From Takakia lepidozioides (lineage: Eukaryota; Streptophyta; Takakiopsida; Takakiales; Takakiaceae), in assembly GCA_030704615.1 (NCBI GenBank), contig CM060731.1, forward strand, positions 39,930,001-39,994,000: a stretch of 64,000 bases of DNA, given 5' to 3'. The stretch's first letter is position 1; the number at the start of each line of letters is the position of its first letter. A program made the position numbers and the translations under genes. The notes beneath the pieces were generated by a model. It had not been told where the DNA came from. It saw nothing but the letters and a program-made list of their open reading frames with translations, and ran no database searches. Shown piece after piece: positions 49,081-59,855 of this stretch.

Positions 49081-49736
49081 CTACGTCCAGTCCGCCCAAC
49101 CACCACAGCGTGCATCACTATTCACCATCACAAGGCAGTGCATGTTGATCATCTTCCTTCTTTTTTTCTTTTTTCTTTTTTCTCCAAAGCCGAGAAGTAA
49201 GGTTTGTGGGAGGCTGCCGCAAACCTGAATATCGATTTGGGGAAGGGTTTGGAAACGGGTCGATAGTGGACGTAGCGGTTGGGGTGGCTTTTGGGAGAGA
49301 GGGAGGGCCCACCGGCCCCTACATTTGGTGATGTGGCGCCGGACATTATTCCTTGAGAGTCGCAGCCTTGGGTAGAGTGGAAGGACCCACCATGAGCCAT
49401 GCTTCCTGTTCTCCGCGGGTACTTCTGCCATGGATGGAGTGGGAGAGGTCAGGAGTAGTGATAACCCTTTTTCCACTGCTAGGGTGGTACTGAAAGGAGG
49501 GAGAGGTTCCCCCACCAGGATTTCCCCTTGCTGTGCCATGGCTAGGGCCGAGGTGCTTAGTGTAAATTGGGATAGTTCAGAACTTCCGCAGGCGCTGTTC
49601 GGCGTGCCACGGATGAACACGCCCGAACTCCAGACCGCCAGTAACAATCCACACACGTCCCGAGAGGCGGGTTTTAACTTTGAACCCGGAACAGACAGGG
49701 TCACACAGTACTGTGCTGAGCTACCAGCCGACGAGC
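49081..49736 (-). CDS. Hypothetical open frame, GC-rich, doubtful
   Basis: A 256-codon minus frame (49851 down to 49081) begins inside repeat copy B and runs into GC-rich DNA. It includes MAQQGEILVGEPLPPFSTTL and a KRKKKKRRK stretch from a t-rich tract. No family is recognised, and overlapping frames of similar quality exist. A tRNA-like ggtagctcag...gggttcaaag pair lies within it on the minus strand near 49675-49725. It may be chance reading through GC-rich DNA. Confidence 0.15.
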
Positions 49737-50640
49737 AATTTGTTTTGCATATCTGAAGGAGATGGGAACATAATAGAGAGGTAAAGTCGATTCTTAAGTC
49801 AAATATATCACAAGATTGTAACAGGTGTATACGACTCTTTTGAGATACCACGAGATGCTTTAATAAGAAAAGCTGAGTCTATTCAGATCTCGTTGTGGTG
49901 AGTACATAAAGAGACGAGACAGGGAGGTATTACAGTGCATTGCAGAACGCACTGCTCATCTTCTGCTACACACTGCAACTGGAGTGGAATTTGACTTATC
50001 CACTACATCACTGGCAGTGGAGTTGTACTATTATACATTTCAGCACTAATCAATGTTTTACTCCATCTCTGCAGTGGAGTAGGGATTGAGAGGGATCTTT
50101 TGTTTTTCTATCTAGAGCCACATGGTCTGCATTGCAGTACAGAAAACTAAGATATGATTGATCGATCCCCAAATATGTTAGTGAATTAATTCAAATTTCT
50201 AGTCACGACAGGATTAGATTAGACGATGCTAGCTCTTGGAGATGGATTAACCACAAGATTGTCCAGAGTAAAGCCGATGTTGGAGTAGATATAAATATCG
50301 GAGAAATAACCTGTGGATGAGGAGTAGATCGTACAACTAGTAGTTGCAAATGGACTGGGACAATGCTGGCAAGGGATGCAAGGATTTAGATAGATCTGAG
50401 AAGATCTTTGATTACCACTCCACTCGTATGATGTTCTCCTTTTCCTTGGCTTGTTTCTCTCACATGAGATACACATCGCCTCCAAAAGTTAGCAAGTTCC
50501 GAATCTGGAGTCTAGACCCAAGATGAGGCGTGCGCTCAGTGAAGTGGATTTTCATCACTAAGTAACAAATGGAAAGAAACAGTACACAAGGGAGATATAA
50601 AGGACCCAAAATTTAGCTATTAATGTAGATATCGAACTCG
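49737..50640 (+). repeat. Dispersed ~0.9-kb repeat, copy B
   Basis: Colinear with the reverse complement of 32330-33255; see copy A for the shared landmarks. Copy B lacks the extra hairpin arm present in copy A, reading directly from cagtgaagtggattttc to acagtacacaagg. Its short frames are not conserved with copy A, arguing against coding function. Confidence 0.7.
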
Positions 50641-50906
50641 TTGACAACTCATTGGAGACGTCTTATATTGCTTTTTGTATTTGTTAGTCTCATTTCCACA
50701 CTAGTGGAATATTAAATTTAACCTAGGGGTATCTGTCTTAAATTAAGAATTTGATCATCAGTATACATCATCAAAGTTCCCGTTTAGATCCCAATCCCGA
50801 CAACGTAATCATCCTCAGTAGAAAGTAACTTCCAAAGCTGATCAACGACCAAGAAGTTGCACTCCCTACAAATCTATACTTGAGACATGAATGCAGAACT
50901 ACATAC

Positions 50907-52092
50907 CAGTGTTGGGAGGATACCCTTTTTCTGCCATTATACCCTGAGGGTAAAACCCAATAAGGGTATATGGATATACCCTACCTTGGAAATTCCAAAA
51001 TACCCTTACCCTACCCTTGTGAGGGGTAATTATTTTTGTTATACCCTTAATGGATTATACCTTGGGGTTTGAAAAAACGAAGGATACCTTTACCCTGAGG
51101 GTAAATCTGTTCAATGGCCGGGTAATAGGGAAGGGTATAATAATTTGATTACTAGGGGTTTAGGTTTAGGTGTGGTATTTGCTAGTAGAGAGGGCAAACA
51201 CTAGCATTTTTATTTATTTATTTTTCCCCCTTCGTTGGTCTTCCTCTTCGCAGCTTGTGCTCCAAGACCGATCTTTGCCACTCTCTCCTTGGAAAAAGCG
51301 TGTGCTAGTGGCGGCGACCGCTTTCTCTTTCTTCGGTACCCACCATTCTCTTATCTATGGTGCAAAGCGACCTCATTATGATCAAATGTGTTGTTTTGTT
51401 ATTATATTTTAGGGCCATTAGAGGAGCATAAATGAGGGCTAAAATTTTGCTATTCGCAAGCCACATAAAAAATAAACAAAAATATAAATAAAAGGCATAT
51501 CCCGTTAAATTCTATATAACGGGGATGTTATATAGTTGAAATGCTTCGTCTTGGTTAGGCCCTCTGGCAATTCCCTCCCCCCACCGAGGTTTTGGTTCTT
51601 AGTTAACTCCTGCTTTCCCCCCCAACCCCCTACCAGTGTTGGGTGTTCCCAATGTGATATGCCTTTACGGTCCCTTAGGAGGTTATTTTTTCCTCCTCTC
51701 TGTTCTCATTTTGCCACTCCAATAAAGTTTTTGTAGGGCCTATGTCCCTTTTATCAAAAAAAAAGAAGAAGCTTTATTCTAAGTATTTAATAAAATTCAC
51801 AAATAAAATTTAAAAAATTAATTTACCCTTTATAATTACCCTAGGATATCCTGAGGATATAAAAATGGTACTATTATCGTGCAATTACCCTTACCCTCAT
51901 GGTATATGTGGCACCCAATACCCTTACCCTGAGGGTAAATGTTTACCAAAAATTTATTTATATCCTTACCCGGAGGGTAAATGTGTTCAAAAAAAAGATT
52001 ATACCCTTACCCTGAGGATAAGTTTGACCCCCAAAATCATGTAATACCCTTACCCTGAGGGTAGAAAAAATCAATATACCCTCCCAACACTG
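50907..52092. mobile_element. Non-autonomous hAT-type transposon with 8-bp target duplication
   Basis: The left end CAGTGTTGGGAGGATA and the right end (reverse complement CAGTGTTGGGAGGGTA) form 16-bp inverted repeats with one mismatch. The flanking 8 bp are ctacatac on both sides (50899-50906 and 52093-52100), exactly as hAT transposition produces. The subterminal 250 bp on each side carry many copies of the palindrome taccctgagggta and halves of it. No transposase is encoded in the 1186 bp. The middle holds a LINE-like tail near 51700-51765. Confidence 0.9.
51530..51768 (+). mobile_element. Possible 5'-truncated LINE tail inside the hAT element
   Basis: The stretch ends with ccaataaagtttttgtaggg, then ccttttatcaaaaaaaaag, a typical plant LINE 3' end with a poly(A) tail. 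It is not part of the symmetric subterminal repeats. No target duplication is obvious, so it could equally be captured gene 3' sequence. Confidence 0.35.
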
Positions 52093-54059
52093 CTACATAC
52101 CCAAACACCACACAAACATTCAATATTCAGTTCATCTCCATGCAACTTTAGTCACCCTCAGTAAACTTTTCCTTCAGTCCACTCATAAGGCTTCCCTGAC
52201 AACTCCATTTGCTAAAAGCCTAATAGAATCACCATGATAGCTTTCAAGGAGATCAAATAGCAATGGATATAGTATCTTAGCAGAACAATGATCCATGATG
52301 AGGGTCAGTGATATAATTTGGAATTTTCCACTTGGCCTGAAACAAAAAAAGTAATTGTGTTCATCATGTGACAACTAATTCAGCATGTGGCAAACTACCA
52401 CGTCAGTATATGTGCTGCTGCCTTTCAGTTCAAAAAATGTTTGAGAACAACATTCTCAACCGCAAAATTTTCTTAAACTACTGACCTTTACATTGGCAGT
52501 CAATGATTTACCTGGATTCATCAACACAATAGTTGGTAAAAACTGCGATCTAGTTGACAGAACCAATGTACCAGACGCATAAGAGAGACAAACTTCCCCA
52601 GCGCGAAGTCAAACTGTCCTTTCATTGGGTGTTGCCAGTGTACCCATACACTATAACAGATGAGCGTTTTTATGACTGCACATATGACTATTTTTTCAGT
52701 CCTATATGCGTTCATGACTACATCACTTTGTAGTGAAAAAAACCCTGTCATAACGATTGCGTTTTGCAAGTCATAGCCGTGACTACGTGCGTGACACCTG
52801 GAGTCATGCATAAGAGAGTGATGTAGTCACAACTCTATGACTTACATATGACTAACTATATGACTACATTGTCTGTTGAGCGTTGCCTACATGGAGAGGC
52901 TTTAGAGGAACACGTGCACCACTGCGCAAGCGACACGTCACGACACCTGTTGCACTTCAGATATGACATGTGGCACTTAGACAGAATATATGACTACTTA
53001 TCTTTACACGTGTTGAAAATATGGATTAAAGAATGTCGTGTCATACAATGCTACGTGTTCTAGCTCGAGCAGGGTTTATGCCACGTGTCATTAAGAATGT
53101 ATCTGAAAATAATTTAATAGTTTATATTTATAATTTTAATTTTATATTTTATTTTTGAAAACAGGAGGATAGCAGCTTGGAAGATTTTATTAAATGGTAT
53201 TATTGTTTAATTTAATAATAATATAAAATAAAAATAGATTAAATGATTTAAATTCTTCATTACATGATGAAATTTCGATATAAAAACAGAATGGACCCCT
53301 CCTGCATACTGGCAACCACAAGGTTCAAAAATCCATGCTTGAAAAGGCCCAGTAAGCAAAAAATAAGCAAGCCCACACATGGGCTGAATTATTGTAGTAC
53401 TAGTTTGTTCTGGTGCTACTAGAATCAAGGACCATGTTAAACAGTGCAATACTTACAGCCAATTCTGATAAGAGGGAAAACAGGGTGAAATGTGTTGAAG
53501 AAGGTGCCTTGATTAACAGTGCCTGATTTGATCAATTGTGCCGCTGCTGCTGTGGCTTCCAGTTGACCATCTACCCATGCAGGTTTCTTGTACATATCCT
53601 TTCACAGGGAATCATAGGTAATCTGGAGCTTGAAATCCGGCCCTCTTGGATGAATCTGGACCCACACTCTATCCCTACTCCTTCAGCTATCCATGCCCCT
53701 GCACAAATCATGCATACATCCCCGCCTTGCTGCCAGCAGCTGACAATGACAGCCTAGAATTACTTGAGCAAACACCCCAACCCTACGTATCACACAAGTT
53801 CTTATGTTGACTTGCGTCTGCTTCCAACAGGCATTCACTTTTTGCCTCGATTGTTCCACCATTGACTGAGGTTGGAAACATATTCATCCCAGAGCTTCGC
53901 CTCGAGTATCTATTATCTATTTTCGATACTTTCCAGTCAACCACATTGGCAGTAACATATCATGCATACATCCTTGCCGTGCTGCTAGCAGCCGACAAAT
54001 AACAGCCTAGATTTGTTTTAGGAAACACCCAACTCACATTATCACCTCACACCAGTTCC

Positions 54060-54859
54060 ACAAACGTGATGTGGTTGGGCTTCACCCCTTCGCACATCAT
54101 TTGCTCATGGGTCTCCAAAGCCTCCATCCCGTACTCTTGCTGTGCATATCCTGCAATCATCGCACTCCACGACACCACATCTTGTTCAGCCATAGTGTTG
54201 AACACTCATGTTGCATCCTCGATGCACCCACATTTTGCATACATGTCCACCAGGATATTGTTCAAAATGACATTTGGTACAATTCTAGCCCTGACGATGT
54301 CGCCATGGACCTCTTTGCCCTTTTCCAGAGCTACCAGGGTTGTGTTCAGAATGACTTTTGGTACAATTCCAGCTTTGATGATGTCACCATGCACCTCTTT
54401 GCCTTTTTCCAGGGCTGTCAGGCTTGCACAAGCATTGCAAGTGCACACAAACGTGATGTGGTCGGGCTTCACCCCTTCGCACATCATTTGCTCATACGTC
54501 TCCAAAGCCTCCATCCCGCGCCCTTGCTGTGCATTCCTTGCGAGCATAGCACTCCACGACACCACATTTCGTTCAGCCATATTGTTGAACACTCCATTTG
54601 CATCCTCGATGCTCCCACATTTGGCATACATGTCCACCAGGGCAGTGTTCAGGAACACATCTGGTACGATTCCAGCTCTGACGATGTCGCCATGCACCTC
54701 TTTGCCCTTTTCCAGGGCTACCAGGCTTGCACACGCATTGCAAACGCACACAAATGTGATGTGGTCGGGCTTCATCCCTTCACACATCATTTGCTTATAC
54801 GTTTCCAAAAGCTTCTCCTCACCTCTGTTATATGTTTTTGGATACTTCCCTGCTGTCAT
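54060..54859 (-). pseudogene. Captured PPR gene fragment inside the CACTA element
   Basis: The minus frame gives several PPR motifs: [77 protein letters not shown]. It continues through a second, internally deleted repeat (TTLVALEKGKEVHGDIV) to a stop at about 54206, after which the same motif pattern resumes (VFNTMAEQDVVSWSAMIAGY). The fragment lacks E and DYW parts and a start. It is similar in type to, but clearly diverged from, the PPR gene at 40.6 kb. The long plus-strand frames over it are antisense shadows. Confidence 0.8.
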
Positions 54860-55219
54860 ACTGGCAGTAACTTGCCAAAGTCACTCCAAGCCGCCACAGA
54901 TTTACCCAACGACCTAACTTACAGAATTCAATATGCATCTTGCGGCCGAGTCTGATGAGAGGGCAACACAAGCTGAAATAGGTTGAAGAAGAAGGTGCCC
55001 TCACCACATTGTCCTTGACCTTGTGTCCTGACCCATGGAGGATTTGACCGACCATCAACCCAAAAGGACGTCTTGTGTGTGCTGCTTGTGTCTGTAGTCA
55101 AGTAATGTCGGATTGGTCTGTGAGATCGAACCACTACGGCGTAGCTGAGTAGGCAGAGATTGAAACACGCTTGCTAAGACCAAGCTACTCTCCCAAGAAC
55201 GGCGAGCTTCTCCTCGTCT

Positions 55220-55303
55220 CTCCTCCTCCTCTTCTCCTTCCTGCATCATTTGCTCAACAACTCCATCCCACGCCCCTGCATATCCTGCTATCATCGCGTT
55301 CCA
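55220..55303 (-). pseudogene. Second short PPR-like piece inside the CACTA element
   Basis: The minus strand reads WNAMIAGYAGAWDGVVEQMM, then a run of glutamates. The first ten residues are a typical PPR S-motif segment. It lies about 360 bp upstream, on the same strand, of the larger fragment, with non-PPR sequence between, so it may be a separate captured piece or part of the same gene after rearrangement. Confidence 0.5.
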
Positions 55304-56373
55304 TCCCTCGGCTACATGGTATAGCGTAGGAGACAAGAAAAACACAAAGTCCCAGCCTTTCTCTCTGTTCACGATTACCCTAATGGGCAACCTTATTAGC
55401 ATTATATGTACCTTCAAAATGACACGTGTAGTGATGTTGTAGTATAAATAGAGATGTGAAACCATCTTCAGTCATGGAGTCATAAGATTCCATGAAACGT
55501 CATCCACGTGTAGTCAAACATATCACACTAGTCATATAAACCATCCCTGTCATCATGGTCAACAATGTTTGACCAATGCTCCCTAACTTTCCGGAGTCAT
55601 GTAGTAATATCCATTACTACAGAGTCATAAAACTATGACTGTAACGTATTTCAGCGCTCTGTAGTCGTCTACCTAGTGCAGTTTTTATGACTCCGCCAAA
55701 GCCGTAGTCCTAAAAATGCTCATATCTTGTAGTGATAAAAGCCATGACTGAGCAATAGCTTCTGCCATTACCCATACAGTGGTGATTGGTCCTAACCATA
55801 CTCATATACAATATAGATAGTGTGGATGTTAGAGACATAGTGAGAGACACAGCTGCCTAGGGAAGTCCACTGTAAATTTCTATGAATACAAAACGACAAA
55901 GTAAACAGCAGTCAATGGTTTGCCATACGTGGATGGAACCAAAATAGATAAACCATGGCTGGAGCGAGCTTCACATTGGCAATCAATGATTTACCTGGAT
56001 TCATCAACACAATAGTTGGTAAAAACTGTGATCTAGTTGACAGAACCAATGTACCAATCGACGCATAAGAGAGACAGTAATAAACTTCCTAGTGCGAAGT
56101 CAGACTGTCCTTTCATTGGGTGTTGCCAGTGTATCCCATAAAAGCCATGACTGAGCAATAGCTTCTGCCATTACCCATACAATGGTAATTGATCCTAACC
56201 ATACTCATATACAATACTGTAGATACTGTGGATGTTAGAGACACTTATTGGCAGCTGCCTGGGGAAGTTCAGTGTAAATTTCTAGCTAGAAGACAAAACG
56301 ACAAAGTAAACAGCAGTCAATGGTTTGCCATATGTGGATGGAACCAAAATAGATAAACCATGGCTGGAGCATT

Positions 56374-57059
56374 TCACGAAGGTGGCAGAGTTACAGATCT
56401 TGTCTTTCAAGTTGGGAACTTTTTAACCCCATGGAATAAGTTTGAAGGGACCATCAAGAGAAACTGCTAATTGTGGGCAGGTGTGGGGCTCCTGTTGAGC
56501 ACCAAATCAACTTCCACGAGAGGATCCTGCAGTTGAGGGCTTAAGGGTTAATTGCCCGACTTCCAGCTTGACAGGTATGCTGACATGCCATAAGTGAATG
56601 CTCATGTCATGTACTGGACAGTTCTCATGATCATCGAACAATACATCATGTTCCAAACGGATTGGAGCACCCCTTTCTCTGTTGGAGTTACAGTTCGTCA
56701 TTAGTTACTAATTACTTACTGTCGAGAGTAATCTCTGATGTGACTAGATAGAATGATTAGCTGAACAGGCTACAGCTGTTCTGCATGAACCGTGGGTGAC
56801 TGCTGACATGCCGCTTGGCAATTGGTTTTTGAACTGCTGATTCAAAGTGGGCCGCCGCCACTATTTTGAGTATATAGGGTGCAGGCTGTCCAAAGTACGA
56901 TGATGGATGCAGAGGTACACATAGAGTGTAGTATCAAGGGTTAAGCATCACGGTGTCTTCACAATGATCAATAAAAGTACTCTAGCTTATTCCAACTAAG
57001 TCTTGTGGTTGTCACTGCTCTGATATAGTAGCGTTATTTTCCTAAAGGTTACGGGCCCA
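56374..57059 (+). other. Upstream of the Copia body, possible degenerate LTR
   Basis: A TATA-like gagtatatagggtgcag (about 56868) is followed by a poly(A)-signal-like tcaataaaagtac (about 56969), an arrangement expected of an LTR. No matching 3' copy is in the window, and no clear tRNA primer site was found. Confidence 0.3.
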
Positions 57060-57079
57060 CGTTTGCTGAAGCTGTAGGA

Positions 57080-57655
57080 ATTAGTGATGACGTCCAAGGC
57101 ATAGAGATCAAGGAGTTGAGTAATATTGAGAGGTTTGATGGAGATAACTTCCAACTTTGGAAGTTCAAGATGCAGGTGGTTTTCAGATCGAAGAAACTGC
57201 TTAGTCTAGTCAAGGGAGTGGAGACTAGAGCGATTACCGAGAATGAGGAGGAATGGGATGAGAGACAATGCAGCTACTATGCTCATATGTTCAGCAGTAA
57301 ACAGGAAATACTTACAACAGTTGATCAATTGTAAATCTGTTGCGCTCATGTGGAACAAGTTGAAGTTAGTACATGAGCAGAACGCAAGTGAGAACATCCA
57401 CATCCTTCAACAATTTAAGTTCTTTGAGTACAGAATGAGAGAGAACGATGATATTTCGACTCATATTAGTACCATTGAGTGACCTAGGAGAGGCCACTTC
57501 AGAGAGAGCTGTGATTACAAAGATTGTGTGTGGTCTGCCGCCTAGTTACAGGCATCTTTTATCAGCGTGGGATAGTGTACTTCCTGAGAATAGAACATTG
57601 GAGAATCTAACATCGAGGCTCCTGAAGAAAGAGTCATTGAATGAAGAATGAGGGA
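57080..57655 (+). pseudogene. Copia gag region, frameshifted
   Basis: It starts with ERFDGDNFQLWKFKMQVVF, typical of the N terminus of plant Copia gag. The frame breaks near 57310, and a stop follows at about 57480 before the VCGLPPSYRHLLSAWDS segment. No ATG precedes the conserved start in frame. Confidence 0.8.
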
Positions 57656-57780
57656 ATGCCGATGAGCAAGGAGATAGAGCTTTCTTCACGAGAAAAGGAA
57701 GTAGACTGCAAGAGAGACTGTTTGAGGAGCAGAAAAAGCAGTGCAATGAGAGAATCAATGAGCTTAAGAAGAGAACCAGA

Positions 57781-58050
57781 TGTAATAATTGTGGAGAGAA
57801 AGGCCACTGGGAGAGAGAATGTCCAAAGAAGAAGAGGGAGATCGATCCTGGAAGTAGTAGTGAGGTCAATCAAACTTCAGCCGATGTAAGCACAGAAGAA
57901 GGAAGAGCCTACATAGCAGTATCCAAGGCTTTTGTTGTCATCAATGATAGAGATGACAGTTTAAATATCAAAGGAGAGTTTATTTTTGCACTCGCCTATG
58001 ATGAAGGTGACAATATCTGGTATGCCGACGGTGGAGCAACTGAGCACATG
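57781..58050 (+). pseudogene. Copia zinc knuckle and protease motif
   Basis: CNNCGEKGHWERECP (57781-57825) is a complete CX2CX4HX4C nucleic-acid-binding knuckle. The protease active-site segment reads WYADGGATEHM (about 58018-58050). The usual plant Copia form is DSGA(S/T), so Ser is replaced by Gly. Confidence 0.8.
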
Positions 58051-58469
58051 ACAGATAAGTTGAGATGGTTCAAGAATCTCAAGAGTGTTGAAGAAGTCGA
58101 TGGCCTGTGGCTGTTGCTGATGATCGACAAATTTGGGGAGTTAGAGGAGTTGGTGACATTGATGTCAAGTGCTACGTACACGGCCAATGGGAGTATGTGA
58201 CTTTGATGGGAGTATTATATGTACCTAGATTGTGCAGAAACTTGTTCTCAACGGGTCAGGCTGCAGACAAAGGTCTAGTGACGGTCTCAGGGAAGATAGA
58301 GTGTCAACTGATAGACAAAGACGGTACAGGCAAGGTGGTCATGACTAGTAAGAGAGATGGAATGTTATATAAACTTCTGATAGAAGTGGTCACACCAACT
58401 AGTCAGTCAAATTGTGGGAAGAGAGGATAACCAACGCCAGAGCCTATATTGGCGAACTCCAGCCGAGAA

Positions 58470-59177
58470 AGAGTCTCAAACTCTGGCACCATAGATTTGG
58501 TCACATGAATTGTAACATGCTGATCAAGATGTCTAAGATAGGCATGGTAGAAGGACTGAATATCCGTGAAGGAGAGACGGAGGTGAGCTTTTGTGAAGGC
58601 TGTGTACGTGGCAAAAATCACAGATAGGTTTTCCCAATGAGAGTAGAGCGAAGGCTACAGCTTCGGGAAAACTATTGCACACAGACGTGTGTGGCCCTAT
58701 GCATGTAGTATCACAGGGATGAACCAGATATTTTTTCTTTTTAAGGACGACTTCTCTAATTATAGAGTCATATATTGTGTGAGCAAGAAGTCAGATGTCT
58801 TTGACTGTGTAAGAGACATGGTAAAGAAGACGAGCAGAGAGACTGGTCAGAGAGTTAAGAGATTAAGGAGTGACACATGAGGGGAATACGTTAGTGAGAA
58901 GATGAGGAAATATCTTGATGATCAAGATATTTTTCATGAGATGAGTGCTCCCTATTCACCGGAGCAGAATGGTTTCTCAGAAAGAGAGAATAGAACCATA
59001 GTTGAGTCTGCAAGGAGTATGTTGCATGCAAGTGGAATGGATCTGAAATTTTGGGCTGAAGCCATGCATACAGCCGTGTATGTGTTGAATAGGTCAGGAA
59101 ACCGAACACTAAGTGGTGTTACGCCAGTGGAAGCGTGGAAGCGTGGAAGGGAATCAAGCCATCAGTGGCACATTTAA
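58470..59177 (+). pseudogene. Copia integrase region, with stop codons
   Basis: The GAG-pre-integrase part reads LWHHRFGHMN (about 58480) with FCEGCVRGK after it. The integrase core has HTDVCGPM, then after a frame change FKDDFSNYRVIY, RSDT followed by an in-frame TGA at 58878 where Copia normally has SDNGGEY, and YSPEQNGFSERENRTIVE, which keeps the third acidic catalytic residue. It is broken by frameshifts near 58625 and 58700. Confidence 0.8.
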
Positions 59178-59855
59178 GAGTTTTTGGATACGAAACTTTT
59201 GTGTTCATTCCAAAGAGCTTAAGGCACAAACTCGAGTCTAAGAGTAAGAAATGTCTGTTTCTTGGTTACTGTAGCGAGAGCAAAGCCTACAGAATGTGGG
59301 AACCTGTGTCAAGAAAGGTTGTCATTAGTAGAGATGTAGTCTTCAATGAAGACATAATCTCATAACGTTTTGGTGGAGAGAATGCAGCAATAGAGACTGA
59401 GGGAAAGTTTTCAGAAAATGAATGCATGGATCCTTCAGTTGGTTCCACAATCACATTAATTGAGTTACCAGGAGCAAGAGAACACGACCAAGTGTCACTG
59501 AGGAGGTCCAGTTACAAGATATTACAGAACCAAATGAAGGAGTGGGAGAAATGAATGAAGAATTATGAGATACAAGAGTTTCAGGTGGTGCTGCCTATTG
59601 AGGAAGAAGCCTCAGTACATCAGAATCCACATGTACCTGTGAATCATCACAGTGGAACGTCAAGAAGAGGACGAAATGTGCAGCCACCACAAAGGTATGA
59701 AGACTGGTGTTATCAGATAAGCAGTGTTGTTTCAGAGTTGTGTGCTTATGCTGCACAAACTGAACTGACGGATGAGCCACAAAGTCTAGATGAGGCTTTG
59801 AAGTCAGAATGTAGCATCCATTGGCTAGCTGCAATGGGAGACGAGTATAACTCTT

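Larger units (their letters stand above)
52649..55734. mobile_element. Non-autonomous CACTA (En/Spm-type) transposon carrying PPR gene fragments
   Basis: The left end CACTATAACAGATGAGCGTT and the reverse complement of the right end CACTACAAGATATGAGCATT are inverted repeats starting CACTA. The flanking 3 bp are ata on both sides, the duplication size for this superfamily. The uninterrupted site survives in the neighbouring duplicate at about 56138. Subterminal DNA is full of atgactac and gtcata words and contains five CACGTG sites. No transposase (TNPD-like) frame is seen. The inner part holds antisense PPR sequence, so it appears to be a gene-capturing, Pack-CACTA-like copy of 3086 bp. Confidence 0.92.
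52491..56373. repeat. Tandem duplication of a ~400-bp unit, first copy split by the CACTA element
   Basis: Unit 1 is 52491-52648 plus 55735-55973. Unit 2 is 55974-56373. Both read cattggca.tcaatgatttac, then gttggtaaaaactg.gatc, tttcattgggtgttgccagt, aaagccatgactgagcaata, agcagtcaatggtttgccat and aaccatggctggagc. They differ by scattered substitutions and small indels. Unit 2 retains the uninterrupted insertion site at 56138-56140. No coding sequence is recognised. Confidence 0.9.

Noticed and set aside
49675-49740. tRNA gene on the minus strand (ggtagctcag...gggttcaaag)
   Set aside because: Acceptor and anticodon stems do not pair and the spacing is off; at best a relic.
54066-54955. Two long plus-strand open frames (283 and 294 codons)
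   Set aside because: They are antisense to the PPR motifs on the minus strand. Their repeated residue patterns simply mirror the PPR repeats.
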